From assembly GCA_002361775.1 (NCBI GenBank), contig DETV01000046.1:1-45482 (forward strand): 45,482 nucleotides of DNA, given 5' to 3'. Both the position numbers and the translations under genes were made by a program. The stretch is from Eubacterium sp. UBA3279. GTDB lineage: Bacteria; Bacillota; Clostridia; Lachnospirales; Lachnospiraceae. The notes below the pieces were generated by a model, which worked only from the letters and a program-made list of their open reading frames with translations, had not been told where the DNA came from and did no database searches. Position 1 is the stretch's first letter; each line of letters starts with the position of its first letter. Below, one piece after another: positions 1 through 7,154 of the stretch.

Positions 1-220
1 ATGTCTGATACCAAAGTCAGGTATCATAGCCAATGTAGGATTATAAGTCAATCCGCCTTTCGCCAGATAAGGTATTGAGCCAATGGTTGGAATATTAAAA
101 CCATTAAATCCCCACGAAGAACCGCCAATAATAGGTATTCAGTTAGGAACTCTTATTCTGAAAGATATTGAATTAATCTTCCGAATAAGATTATTTATAA
201 TTCTCAACACTGCATTGAAA
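1..220 (-). pseudogene. phage tail tape-measure protein, 3'-part remnant
   Basis: Read on the minus strand, about 220..1 gives sequence typical of the C-terminal part of phage tape-measure proteins: a repeated INNLIRKINSISF-type amphipathic stretch, then PIIGGSSWGFNGFNIPTIG and IPYLAKGG followed by an NPTLAM segment. A TGA at 139-141 sits where family members usually have Trp (RVPN-stop-IPIIGG), so the frame is broken. The sequence runs off the window at position 1. Its upstream end joins directly to the vapE remnant at about 219-223 in a different frame. No start codon or ribosome binding site exists here. The family call rests on recognised motif style, not on a search. Confidence 0.6.
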
Positions 221-222
221 CC

Positions 223-703
223 TAAGCATGAAAATTTTAGTTACTTCCGTACAATACTCACTTTTCTCAACTCCCAAATATCTGGGAAAAAGATTCTCTA
301 TAAAACCATCCCCCTGATATGTGAACTCCAAAAGTGTTTCTCTTATCGGATGATATTCATTTTGATGTGCTACGATATCTAAAGCACTGAATATTTTTTC
401 TTTGTTGGTTAAACTGTAATTCTATTCCAAATACAACAAGATGTTATTAAAATCATTATCAGTAATTTCAACACCTGCTCTTTTCCAATATGTTCCTCCA
501 ACAATATCAATCTTTTTTGTGAAAAGATTGTACTTTATATTTCCTTTGAATCTTGAATCGTAAACAAGCGCTGAGACTGAATTTCCAATAGTCTGCTTTA
601 CTCCATAGTTTCCAGTTGAAAACCCAGCTCCTTCGATATTAGCAAGAAGTTGCTTTTCGGATTCGTTTTGCAATATTTCTTTTTCGTTTGTTTTCGTGTC
701 CAT
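223..703 (-). pseudogene. virulence-associated E (VapE) family phage protein, broken 5' part
   Basis: The intact reading part (703..422, 93 aa) resembles the N-terminus of phage VapE/primase-helicase-like proteins (IDIVGG-YWKR, then ITDNDFNNILLYLE). A TAG at 422-424 interrupts it, but the same frame continues past the stop with typical VapE sequence (NYSLTNKEKIFSALDIVAH, then QNEYHPIRETLLEF, LFPRYLGVEKSEY, EVTKIFML) down to about 223, where it breaks into the tape-measure remnant. The whole ATPase core is missing. Its ATG overlaps the stop of the upstream gene in a TAATG arrangement, as in an intact phage early operon. It is most likely non-functional, although a 93-aa product could still be made. 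Confidence 0.75.
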
Positions 704-948
704 TAGTATTCCTCTTCTTTCTTTTTAACCTTACTTTCATCCTCCTTTGTTCCTTCCATTTTTTTATGGCTGCAATACTGAAAGTCGAATTCCTCATACT
801 CTTTTTCCGGAAGGATTTTCCTTAGTTCGTTAAATATGCATGGTTTCATTTCAATGCAAGCTCTTTTATATTCTTCGAATAGTTTTGAGGTCCAATTCTT
901 CCTATCCTTGGCTAATTGAAGCAATTCATAATACTCTTTGACTGTCAT
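703..948 (-). CDS. small phage early protein, unknown function
   Basis: This gives an 81-aa charged protein beginning MTVKEYYELLQLAKDRKNW and ending in a lysine/glutamate-rich tail. I chose the ATG at 948 because AAGGTG lies six bases upstream; longer versions (start 1029 or 963) would overlap the preceding gene heavily and lack a good ribosome binding site. It overlaps the upstream gene by 23 nt and touches vapE by one base, so it belongs to the minus-strand prophage early operon. I recognise no domain. The composition (two Cys, many Lys/Glu) suggests a small cytoplasmic accessory protein. Confidence 0.6.
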   Translation of the reverse strand: MTVKEYYELLQLAKDRKNWTSKLFEEYKRACIEMKPCIFNELRKILPEKEYEEFDFQYCSHKKMEGTKEDESKVKKKEEEY

Positions 949-1186
949 AGGCTTCACCTTCATTAAAGCCGAAGTATTTCTTTCGGAAAAACTCAATTGG
1001 GATTTTACCAGATACAGTAAGGTACCCACCCGCCCTTAATTCAGCATTCATTTCCCTTATCATGCTATATGCTTTACCAGCAGATACACCAGTTGCTTCT
1101 GCTACTTCCTGGGCTGTTAAATACTGTTTTCTCAAACTCAACATCTCTTTTCGATTCTTAGCCACCGCCCCCGGTGCTTTAATCAA
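926..1186 (-). CDS. phage-type helix-turn-helix DNA-binding protein
   Basis: This is an 86-aa protein with a central helix-turn-helix-like segment (YLTAQEVAEATGVSAGKAYSMIREMN, residues about 22-47) of the kind found in excisionase-like and early regulatory phage proteins. The rest (SGKIPIEFFRKKYFGF) resembles the wing and recognition part of such small proteins. The first in-frame start is a TTG that overlaps the preceding gene's stop by 8 nt, with AGGAG rather far upstream (12 nt). A GTG seven codons later is an alternative start. It is the second gene of the minus-strand early operon. It is likely an excisionase or DNA-binding accessory; the exact role is unknown. Confidence 0.6.
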   Translation of the reverse strand: MIKAPGAVAKNRKEMLSLRKQYLTAQEVAEATGVSAGKAYSMIREMNAELRAGGYLTVSGKIPIEFFRKKYFGFNEGEAYDSQRVL

Positions 1187-1364
1187 TGATTTCTGTTACT
1201 CCTAAACCTCTAGCTACCTTACCAACTGCCTGCGGTGTTGCTTTTTTGCTGTTAAGGATTATATTAATCCTCTGGCGGCTTAATCCTGCACGTTCAGCAA
1301 GTTCTGCCATAGTCAATCCACTTTCCGCAAGAACAACATCAAACTTCTTGTTATTAATTGTCAT
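1179..1364 (-). CDS. Cro-like XRE family regulator
   Basis: The 61-aa protein is almost entirely one Cro/C1-type HTH domain (residues 8-58: VVLAESGLTMAELAERAGLS, then RQRINIILNSKKATPQAVGKVARGLGV). It is divergent from the repressor at 1489 across a 124-bp AT-rich region, the classic lysis/lysogeny switch layout. It starts with ATG after AAGGAGGATAAG. It is first in the minus-strand operon with the 86-aa HTH protein, the 81-aa protein and vapE. By position it would compete with the plus-strand repressor for operators, as Cro does (inference). Confidence 0.8.
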   Translation of the reverse strand: MTINNKKFDVVLAESGLTMAELAERAGLSRQRINIILNSKKATPQAVGKVARGLGVTEIID

Positions 1365-1390
1365 CTTATCCTCCTTTTTTACACTAATGT

Positions 1391-1470
1391 GGTGTTTGTA
1401 TTATGCATTTAACACCATATTTATTTTTTATCAATAGCATATTGCTTTTTTTACACCTTTTTGCTATATT
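1391..1470. promoter_or_regulatory. divergent prophage control region with GGTGTT/AACACC half-sites
   Basis: The AT-rich gap between the Cro-like gene and the repressor holds GGTGTT (1391-1396) and its inverted copy AACACC (1411-1416), plus a further TTTACACC at about 1450-1457. These are candidate operator half-sites. A plausible repressor promoter is TTGCTT (1443-1448) and TATATT (1465-1470) with 16-bp spacing, ending just before GGAGG at about 1479. A minus-strand TTGATA at about 1430-1435 could serve the early operon. All assignments are by eye. Confidence 0.4.
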
Positions 1471-1488
1471 TTTAACTGGAGGTATACT

Positions 1489-2064
1489 ATGATGACTTTG
1501 CAACAACGATTAAAAAGTTTACGATTAGGAAGATTGTTAACTCAAAAAGAACTAGCTGGGCTACTAAATGTTTCACAGAATGCAATTTATAATTGGGAAA
1601 ATGGAAATAGAGAGCCTAATAAAGAAATGATAGAAAAAATAGCATCATTATTTGGTGTTTCACCTGCTTATCTAATGGGGTGGGAAAATGAACGTACTGT
1701 TTTTATAGCAGATAATTTAAAAAAGATTATGGAACTGAAAAATATATCCTCCTCTGAGCTTGCTAATTTATCTGACTTACCAGTATGCGAGATTAATGAT
1801 ATTTTAGAAAATGGGCGCGCTCCTGTATCTTATATTTCTAGACTTGCTGCAGCATTAGATGTTACCATGAAATATTTAACTGAACTTGAAGCCAATGAAA
1901 TAAATCAAGAAAAACTTAATTCTCAGCTTGAGACAACAAAAATAGTAAAAATAACTATGGAATTGCATATTTTAAATGCCAATGGATTGGACGAAGCATA
2001 CAAACAAATAAAATTATTGAGTAAAATCCCTGAATACAGAAATGACAATAACCCTGAGGATTAA
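1489..2064 (+). CDS. prophage repressor with tandem XRE HTH domains
   Basis: The 191-aa protein has two successive helix-turn-helix domains. The first, at residues about 5-62, is canonical (LLTQKELAGLLNVSQNAIYNW, then ENGNREPNKEMIEKIASLFGV). The second, at about 70-130, is more divergent (NISSSELANLSDLPVCEIND, then ILENGRAPVSYISRLAAALDV). There is no S24 peptidase domain, so it would not be self-cleaving like LexA/CI; the last 60 residues are probably an oligomerisation tail. The start is one of two adjacent ATGs after GGAGG. It lies divergent to the Cro-like gene, which marks it as the lysogeny repressor of the decayed prophage. With most of the phage gone it may now act only on this locus. 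Confidence 0.8.
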   Translation: MMTLQQRLKSLRLGRLLTQKELAGLLNVSQNAIYNWENGNREPNKEMIEKIASLFGVSPAYLMGWENERTVFIADNLKKIMELKNISSSELANLSDLPVCEINDILENGRAPVSYISRLAAALDVTMKYLTELEANEINQEKLNSQLETTKIVKITMELHILNANGLDEAYKQIKLLSKIPEYRNDNNPED

Positions 2065-2074
2065 CAGTTCAATC

Positions 2075-2102
2075 TTGAGCCTGTACCGTGACAATATAAT
2101 AT
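2075..2102 (+). promoter_or_regulatory. candidate promoter of toxin mRNA
   Basis: TTGAGC (2075-2080) is followed by TAATAT (2097-2102, spacing 16) or TATAAT (2095-2100, spacing 14). It precedes the toxin start codon by about 65 nt. Inverted AACAGTTC (2063-2070) and GAACTGTT (2116-2123) flank the site and could fold the 5' leader of a transcript starting further upstream. Confidence 0.45.
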
Positions 2103-2166
2103 GCTTACCCGGGGAACTGTTGGGGTGTTATGTCAGCCGCCAGACGCAAGAAAGGAGGCTGGTGCT

Positions 2167-2253
2167 ATGGTTACATATTCGGATTTAATTCAATTTGTTA
2201 TCATGCTTTGCGTTGTAATAACTCTTGTTATTTATTACACACGCAAAAAGTAG
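2167..2253 (+). CDS. type I toxin, holin-like (Hol_Tox) family
   Basis: This is a 28-codon ORF too short for ordinary gene calling. It begins MVTYSDLIQFVIMLCVV, runs through a single hydrophobic helix, and ends in YYTRKK. This is the signature layout of the small putative holin-like toxins of Firmicutes (MVTYSDLIQ start, one membrane span, basic tail), which insert in the membrane. AGGAGG lies upstream with a GCTGGTGCT spacer. An antisense RNA is encoded opposite its 3' end. It sits beside a prophage repressor, a common place for such loci. The family assignment is from recognised motif; function is inferred. Confidence 0.8.
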   Translation: MVTYSDLIQFVIMLCVVITLVIYYTRKK

Positions 2254-2343
2254 CGCCCTCGTCCTGGTAAGATAAGGCGCTACTTCTTGTAGTTACATAT
2301 TCTTCCGGCGGTCAGGTGTACACTGACCAACGGTTCTCTTGTT
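2250..2343 (-). ncRNA. antisense antitoxin RNA of the holin-like toxin
   Basis: A near-perfect minus-strand promoter (-35 TTGACG at 2373-2378, -10 TATAAT at 2350-2355, 17-bp spacing) would start transcription near 2343. Transcription would run to the hairpin GTAGCGCC/GGCGCTAC (2250-2257 with 2276-2283), which on the minus strand is followed by TTTTTG, a good intrinsic terminator. The resulting RNA of about 95 nt overlaps the 3' end of the toxin mRNA and contains an internal GGTCAG/CTGACC stem-loop (2310-2328). This is the convergent arrangement of type I antitoxins such as RatA. The exact ends are predicted, not measured. Confidence 0.75.
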
Positions 2344-2349
2344 AAGTAT

Positions 2350-2378
2350 ATTATATGTCATAAAAAAAGATTCGTCAA
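2350..2378 (-). promoter_or_regulatory. sigma-A promoter of antisense antitoxin RNA
   Basis: On the minus strand, TTGACG (2373-2378) and TATAAT (2350-2355) are separated by exactly 17 bp. This is the best-matching vegetative promoter I noticed in the window and, for a type I system, implies constitutive antitoxin production. Confidence 0.8.
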
Positions 2379-2426
2379 CCTTCGTTTTTTAGCCACTACT
2401 TGTAACAGAAGGAGGTTACTTCCAAG

Positions 2427-4001
2427 ATGGGAAATTATTTTGTATGCAGTAAAACAGATCCAATAGTGGAAACAAAGCCTGGAAAGATCCGCGGTTTCCG
2501 CATAAACACCACATATACATTCCACGGAATCCATTACGCTGAGGCTGACCGTTTCCAGATGCCTCAACCGATAAAACCGTGGACAGGAATCAAAGACGCA
2601 TTGGCTTATGGCTATGTATGTCCGTTGTTAAAGCAGGATGAGCCTAACATGGAGGTTCTGGTGCCCCACCGTTACTGGCCCCAGAACGAACATTGTCAAA
2701 ATCTGAACATCTGGACCCAAAGTCTTGATCCGGATGCGAAAAAGCCTGTAATGGTGTGGCTTCACGGAGGCGGTTTCAGTGCCGGGTCATCCATTGAACA
2801 TGTAGCCTATGAGGGCGATCACTTAAGTGAGTTCGGTGATGTGGTTGTGGTTTCCGTGAATCATCGTCTGAATATTCTCGGCTATCTGGATCTCTCTCCA
2901 TTCAGTGAAAAATATAAGAATTCTGCCAATGCCGGAAACGCTGACATGGTAGCTGCATTGCAGTGGATCCATGACAATATTGCCAACTTTGGCGGAGACC
3001 CGGAAAATGTCACGATTTTCGGTCAGTCCGGTGGCGGCATGAAGGTGGCAACCCTTATGAATACTCCTGCAGCAGATGGTCTGTTTCAGAAGGGTATCAT
3101 TGAAAGCGGTGTTTATGAGGCATGTATTTATCAGAAAGAGGACGGGGACGGCACCGAGATCGTGAAAGCCCTTTTAGAAGAGTTGAAGCTGGATGCATCT
3201 GAGATAGAAAAGCTGGAGACTATTCCTTATTATGAACTGGCAAACGCCTATAATAAAGTGGAAAAGAAGGTAGCTGCAAAGGGATGCTATATCGGACAGG
3301 GCCCCCTGGAAAACGACTGGTTCCTCGGGAATCCAATCAAATGTGGATTTACTGATCATGCCAAAACGATTCCGGTGATTGTGGGATCTAATATCGGTGA
3401 GTTCGATTTTGGTCCCGTTGTGCCCGGAAAGCATGATATGAACCGTGAGGAACTGATCACATTTCTGACGAGAAAATATGCCGATGCAACACCGGAGTTG
3501 ATCTCTCTGTTTGAGAAGGCATATCCGGACAAATCAATTGCCGACCTGTGGTCAGTGGACACTTTCTTTCGTCCGGCAACCATCGAATTCATTCGCCAGA
3601 AATCAGAGTTTTCTGAAGCACCTACCTATTCCTACCAGTTTACTTATGAGTTCCCGATTGAAGGGGGAAAAGCCGCATGGCACTGTGCTGAGATTCCATT
3701 CGTATTCCACAACATCGACCGAGTGGCTGTCTGCAACGTCCCAGGTGAAACTGACCGTCTCCAGGAACGCATGACCACTGCCTGGATCAATTTTGCCCGA
3801 TATGGCAGTCCGGATACTCCATCCCTCCCGAAGTGGCCGGCATCTACCCCGGGTGACGAGGCAACCATGATTTTCGACAAGACCTGCGAAGTCCGTCACA
3901 ACTTTGATCACAAGCTGGTAAAGAAACTTTCGGAAACGGAGTTCAACCCGATGACTCCTGTTGTAGAAAATGAGGAAACCGACGCTTTCTTTATCCATTG
4001 A
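2427..4001 (+). CDS. type B carboxylesterase
   Basis: The 524-aa protein is a full-length alpha/beta-hydrolase of the carboxylesterase/para-nitrobenzyl esterase family. Visible features are the oxyanion motif HGGG at residues 113-116, the nucleophile elbow GQSGGG with Ser201, the acidic residue in SNIGEF (Glu325), and His419 in AWHCAEIPFVF. All three catalytic residues are in the expected order and spacing. There is no signal peptide, so it is probably cytoplasmic and cleaves small carboxylic esters of unknown identity. The start has GGAGG 13 nt upstream (GAAGGAGGTTACTTCCAAG). It is a single-gene unit closed by a strong terminator at 4046-4095. Its GC content is visibly higher than that of the flanking prophage. 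Confidence 0.92.
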   Translation: MGNYFVCSKTDPIVETKPGKIRGFRINTTYTFHGIHYAEADRFQMPQPIKPWTGIKDALAYGYVCPLLKQDEPNMEVLVPHRYWPQNEHCQNLNIWTQSLDPDAKKPVMVWLHGGGFSAGSSIEHVAYEGDHLSEFGDVVVVSVNHRLNILGYLDLSPFSEKYKNSANAGNADMVAALQWIHDNIANFGGDPENVTIFGQSGGGMKVATLMNTPAADGLFQKGIIESGVYEACIYQKEDGDGTEIVKALLEELKLDASEIEKLETIPYYELANAYNKVEKKVAAKGCYIGQGPLENDWFLGNPIKCGFTDHAKTIPVIVGSNIGEFDFGPVVPGKHDMNREELITFLTRKYADATPELISLFEKAYPDKSIADLWSVDTFFRPATIEFIRQKSEFSEAPTYSYQFTYEFPIEGGKAAWHCAEIPFVFHNIDRVAVCNVPGETDRLQERMTTAWINFARYGSPDTPSLPKWPASTPGDEATMIFDKTCEVRHNFDHKLVKKLSETEFNPMTPVVENEETDAFFIH

Positions 4002-4045
4002 TAAGAAGCTGTAATAAAAATATATTCTCATAACTATACAGTAAC

Positions 4046-4097
4046 AAATCCAGAATAAGCTCCGAAATTACAAATTCGAATCTTATTCTGGATTTTT
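4046..4097 (+). terminator. intrinsic terminator after carboxylesterase
   Basis: AAATCCAGAATAAG (4046-4059) pairs perfectly with CTTATTCTGGATTT (4082-4095), giving a 14-bp stem followed by a short T run. Confidence 0.8.
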
Positions 4098-4185
4098 CGA
4101 TATCTACATCTATAGAAACATATAACCCATAGCAAGATCAGGTATGATTTTAATGACATATCATTTGCAACGATGAACCTCGCAT

Positions 4186-4920
4186 TTAACGTTCGATAGC
4201 TTCGCAATACAATTCTGACCATGCAGGAACAAATCCTGCTCCCAGGGCAACTCTTTGTGACGCGATGTGAGACATTGCTGTACCATAAAAAGGCAATCTA
4301 TTTTTGTCTAAAATCTCGTTTTTAATGGCAGCAACAAGCATCGTGCCTATTCCAAGTCCTTCTGCCTCAGGCATGACATTAATCCCGATCTGCCACATCC
4401 TATCACTGTCGCTGGTTGCCCCAGCCATTCCTAAAAGCCTTCCGTCCTTATACGCACCAATGCCTATTTCATCTTTTGGTAATCCGTCAAAAATGAAAGC
4501 TTCTCCAAAACGCTCATCGCCTCGAAACTGCTCCAGTTCGTCTCCCTCATATATTTTTATATCATAATCTTTTGTATTAACATCCGATTTCTTTGTGGCA
4601 ATATAAAAAGGATGCGCCTGTCCGATTCGGCATTGAAATCTCAGGAGACCTTCTTCCAATTCATGAAGACATCTCATATCCATAAACCATGCACCATTTT
4701 CCGTCTTGAACTTTTCCCTTGCCCATTGAATAATATCTTTTCGCCCGGATGCAACAATTTTACCATTCACAGACGCAGCCTTAAAATAACATTCTCCTTC
4801 TTTGAAGATTCTGCGACCCTCTAGTTGCTTATATTCCGTGAAGACATTCTCTTTGCTCAGGATTGAATTTACATCCGTGCAAAAATCAATTGCTAACTGC
4901 TTTGCCAATATTTCGTTCAT
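4186..4920 (-). CDS. GNAT family N-acetyltransferase
   Basis: The 244-aa protein's C-terminal half is a GNAT fold: IGIGAYKDGRLLGMAGATSD (beta strands), then INVMPEAEGLGIGTMLVAAI, which carries the acetyl-CoA pyrophosphate-binding loop (E-G-L-G-I-G), and IASQRVALGAGFVPAWSELY at the end. The N-terminal ~120 residues form an extra region, so the protein is longer than a minimal GNAT and matches the large 'GNAT with N-terminal extension' class of Firmicutes. The substrate is unknown. It is a lone gene between the carboxylesterase terminator and a MITE. Confidence 0.85.
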   Translation of the reverse strand: MNEILAKQLAIDFCTDVNSILSKENVFTEYKQLEGRRIFKEGECYFKAASVNGKIVASGRKDIIQWAREKFKTENGAWFMDMRCLHELEEGLLRFQCRIGQAHPFYIATKKSDVNTKDYDIKIYEGDELEQFRGDERFGEAFIFDGLPKDEIGIGAYKDGRLLGMAGATSDSDRMWQIGINVMPEAEGLGIGTMLVAAIKNEILDKNRLPFYGTAMSHIASQRVALGAGFVPAWSELYCEAIER

Positions 4921-5006
4921 TTTCTATTTTCCTTATTATACGGTAGATAAGTGGTCTGCTGATATTCTAATCAACTCCTTGCTTACGTTCTTAATAATTA
5001 TCATTC

Positions 5007-5148
5007 GTAACTGTTCAGTAACTTCACAGTTACGAGCAAAAATGCATTTAAAATCACCTTCGGTGATGGCATTTTTGCTTGTATGTCTCGGGATTTTGGC
5101 ATATTTATGCCAAAACACCTCGCGGGATAATGGCTACTGAATAGTTAC
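5007..5148. mobile_element. MITE-like element, 142 bp, with TIRs and 8-bp target duplication
   Basis: Terminal inverted repeats GTAACTGTTCAGTAAC (5007-5022) and GCTACTGAATAGTTAC (5133-5148) match at 14 of 16 positions. The 8-bp direct repeat TATCATTC lies immediately outside both ends (4999-5006 and 5149-5156), as expected for a target-site duplication. Inside are two strong stem-loops: AGCAAAAATGC ... GCATTTTTGCT (from 5035) and TTTTGGCAT ... ATGCCAAAA (about 5094-5115). No ORF lies within. It is inserted so close to the frlB-like gene that the duplication overlaps its stop codon. Confidence 0.8.
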
Positions 5149-5156
5149 TATCATTC

Positions 5157-6221
5157 TTAATATTCAAACTGTCGATAATATCTCCGAATAGAAAGCGGAT
5201 GTCTTAAAAACAGTTCCATGTATGCATCCACACGATTGTTTACGCCGTGCATCACAAGATGAGAGATGGTTCCTCTGTATTCCGGGCTGATTCCCTTTAA
5301 TTCGAATTCTTTTGTATCAATGATCGTATAATTTTCATTTACGCGAGGCAGGAATCTTGCCACACGTTCTGCAAGGGATCTCTGCTCATCTTCTCCCATA
5401 AATAAGGTAACCGGTGTATCATCCACAATAATCTCCTGCATTCCATGGAAAAATTCCTGGCAGCTGATGGATTTGGTGCGGATCCACATCTGTTCTTCCC
5501 AATAGCACATTGCATAAGAATAAGTTGCGCCATACTGGTTGCCGGAACCGATAAAGTAATGTGGAAGGTCTTTATGCTCCTTCAGAAATGCCACCTTATT
5601 CTTTGCATATTCATAAGCCCATTCATCCGAATCCTTTTCAACCTGAACCAATGCATCTGCAAGGTAAGTTTCCATTTCTTTATTGTAGCGATCGTATTCG
5701 TCAAACTCCCCATTTTTATACATCAGATAGTTTGCTGTCATATAGAATTTTAACTGTTCATTCACAGGATAGAGGATCAGATAATCCTGTTTGTCCGGCT
5801 GTGTAAGAATACTATCCGGTGTGTCAATAAATGCGAATACTCTCGCGCCGATCTCGTGAACCCGGTCAACCAGCTGAACCATTTCCTTAGTATTTCCTGA
5901 AACAGAAGAATAGATAACTACAGACTTTTCCGTAAATCTTTTATTTCCGGTTGTGAGAAATTCTGCTGCATTTTCAACGTATATCGGAAGTTTTGATCGT
6001 CCTCTCATGTAAACTTCTACCTGCATGCTGGATGCGTAAGTTCCTCCAATACCAATAAAATAAATACCATCAAATCCTTCTTCCCAGATCTGGTCAATGA
6101 TTGTTTCAATCTGCGGTCTTAAAGCCAATGCTCCATTGACGCTGTCAATCTGTGCCTGTTCATTAAAATTACGAAGACAGGCTCCGTCTGTCTCTTTCCA
6201 TGCTCCTGCTGTATACTTCAT
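5157..6221 (-). CDS. frlB: SIS-domain sugar deglycase, FrlB-like (fructoselysine-6-phosphate deglycase family)
   Basis: This 354-aa protein has two SIS domains. The first (residues ~50-180) has the phosphosugar-binding signatures FIGIGGTYASS and SSVSGNTKEM; the second (~210-350) carries CQEFFHGMQEI, matching the EFxHGxxE catalytic region of FrlB/GlmS isomerases. The C-terminus RRYYRQFEY matches the typical FrlB ending. The family cleaves 6-phosphofructose-amino acids (Amadori products) to glucose-6-phosphate and the amine. It lies directly downstream of an FrlD-like kinase in the same direction with a 59-nt gap, which strongly supports the pairing. The precise glycated amine (lysine or another) cannot be read from sequence. 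Confidence 0.8.
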   Translation of the reverse strand: MKYTAGAWKETDGACLRNFNEQAQIDSVNGALALRPQIETIIDQIWEEGFDGIYFIGIGGTYASSMQVEVYMRGRSKLPIYVENAAEFLTTGNKRFTEKSVVIYSSVSGNTKEMVQLVDRVHEIGARVFAFIDTPDSILTQPDKQDYLILYPVNEQLKFYMTANYLMYKNGEFDEYDRYNKEMETYLADALVQVEKDSDEWAYEYAKNKVAFLKEHKDLPHYFIGSGNQYGATYSYAMCYWEEQMWIRTKSISCQEFFHGMQEIIVDDTPVTLFMGEDEQRSLAERVARFLPRVNENYTIIDTKEFELKGISPEYRGTISHLVMHGVNNRVDAYMELFLRHPLSIRRYYRQFEY

Positions 6222-6280
6222 TTTTTTATCTCCTTATCCATATTTTTCAGGTTATAATTTTCTGTGCCGTTTTTGGAAAA

Positions 6281-7075
6281 TCACCAGGCACCAAAGTATT
6301 TTAATGTTTCTGTGGCATTCGTTGCACCCATTTCCATCGCCGCTTCGACAGATTTTCCTTCTGTCATTCCCTTTAAGAAACCTACAATATAGCTGTCTCC
6401 GGCTCCCATGCTGTCAACAACTTCTTCACATGGAATGATTCCAAATCTGTGAAAATCTTTTCCGTCATAACACATACTTCCGGCAGTTCCCATCATGCAG
6501 ATCACATATTTCGGCCCTTTTTCATGAATTTTCTTCATTTGTTCTCTCAATTGTGAACTGTCATTTTCATCTGTTGAGTAGAATAAAAAATCTGTGTAAG
6601 GAATGGCTTGCTCGCTTGCATTGCTCTCCAGATAAGTGGCACAATCAAAAGCAGTAGTAATTCCCCGCTCTTTCAGTTCCTTGAACTGTCCTTCCACCTT
6701 TCCCCAAACGTCACAGATGACCACATCAAAATTTTGTATAAAATCCATATCTTCATCACTGAGTACGTAAGTTTCCAGCACTCCTTCCTCATAATCTCCA
6801 AAGATTCTTTCTCCATCCACAAGCTCAACCTGTGAGACAGCTGTCTTTCCCTCTTCCACTCGCAGATGAGAAGTATCAACACTTTTCTTTTTCATGGCAT
6901 CAATCATAATCTCACCGTACGAATCATTACCAACCGGGCCAATATATGCTGCCTCACCTCCAAGGCGAACCGTATATACAGCCATGTTCACAGGGCCACC
7001 CCCTGGAAATGCTTTACCTCCATCCAGGTTATTATAATAGTCAATACAATTACTTCCGACTGCTGCTAATTTCAT
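6281..7075 (-). CDS. frlD: PfkB-family sugar kinase, FrlD-like (fructoselysine 6-kinase)
   Basis: The 264-aa ribokinase-fold protein has the N-terminal VGSNCIDYYNNL, the GGGPVNMAVY substrate motif, and the C-terminal PfkB signature DSMGAGDSYIVGFL with the catalytic Asp in GAGD. Length and the C-terminal GAW ending fit FrlD, which phosphorylates fructose-amines at O6 so that FrlB can cleave them. No FrlA-type transporter or FrlR-type regulator lies next to it, so uptake must be encoded elsewhere. An HD-domain gene lies 79 nt upstream on the same strand and may share the transcript. Confidence 0.82.
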   Translation of the reverse strand: MKLAAVGSNCIDYYNNLDGGKAFPGGGPVNMAVYTVRLGGEAAYIGPVGNDSYGEIMIDAMKKKSVDTSHLRVEEGKTAVSQVELVDGERIFGDYEEGVLETYVLSDEDMDFIQNFDVVICDVWGKVEGQFKELKERGITTAFDCATYLESNASEQAIPYTDFLFYSTDENDSSQLREQMKKIHEKGPKYVICMMGTAGSMCYDGKDFHRFGIIPCEEVVDSMGAGDSYIVGFLKGMTEGKSVEAAMEMGATNATETLKYFGAW

Positions 7076-7154
7076 TACCTTTATCCTCCCATTGATAAAC
7101 CGCTTTCCTACACCCCTGGTACAGCGTTTTCAATCTATCTCCTTTAATGTGCTG

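Noticed and set aside
83..382. Plus-strand ORF of 99 aa
   Set aside because: It lies opposite the vapE/tape-measure remnants, which have clear family sequence; it has no ribosome binding site or recognisable domain.
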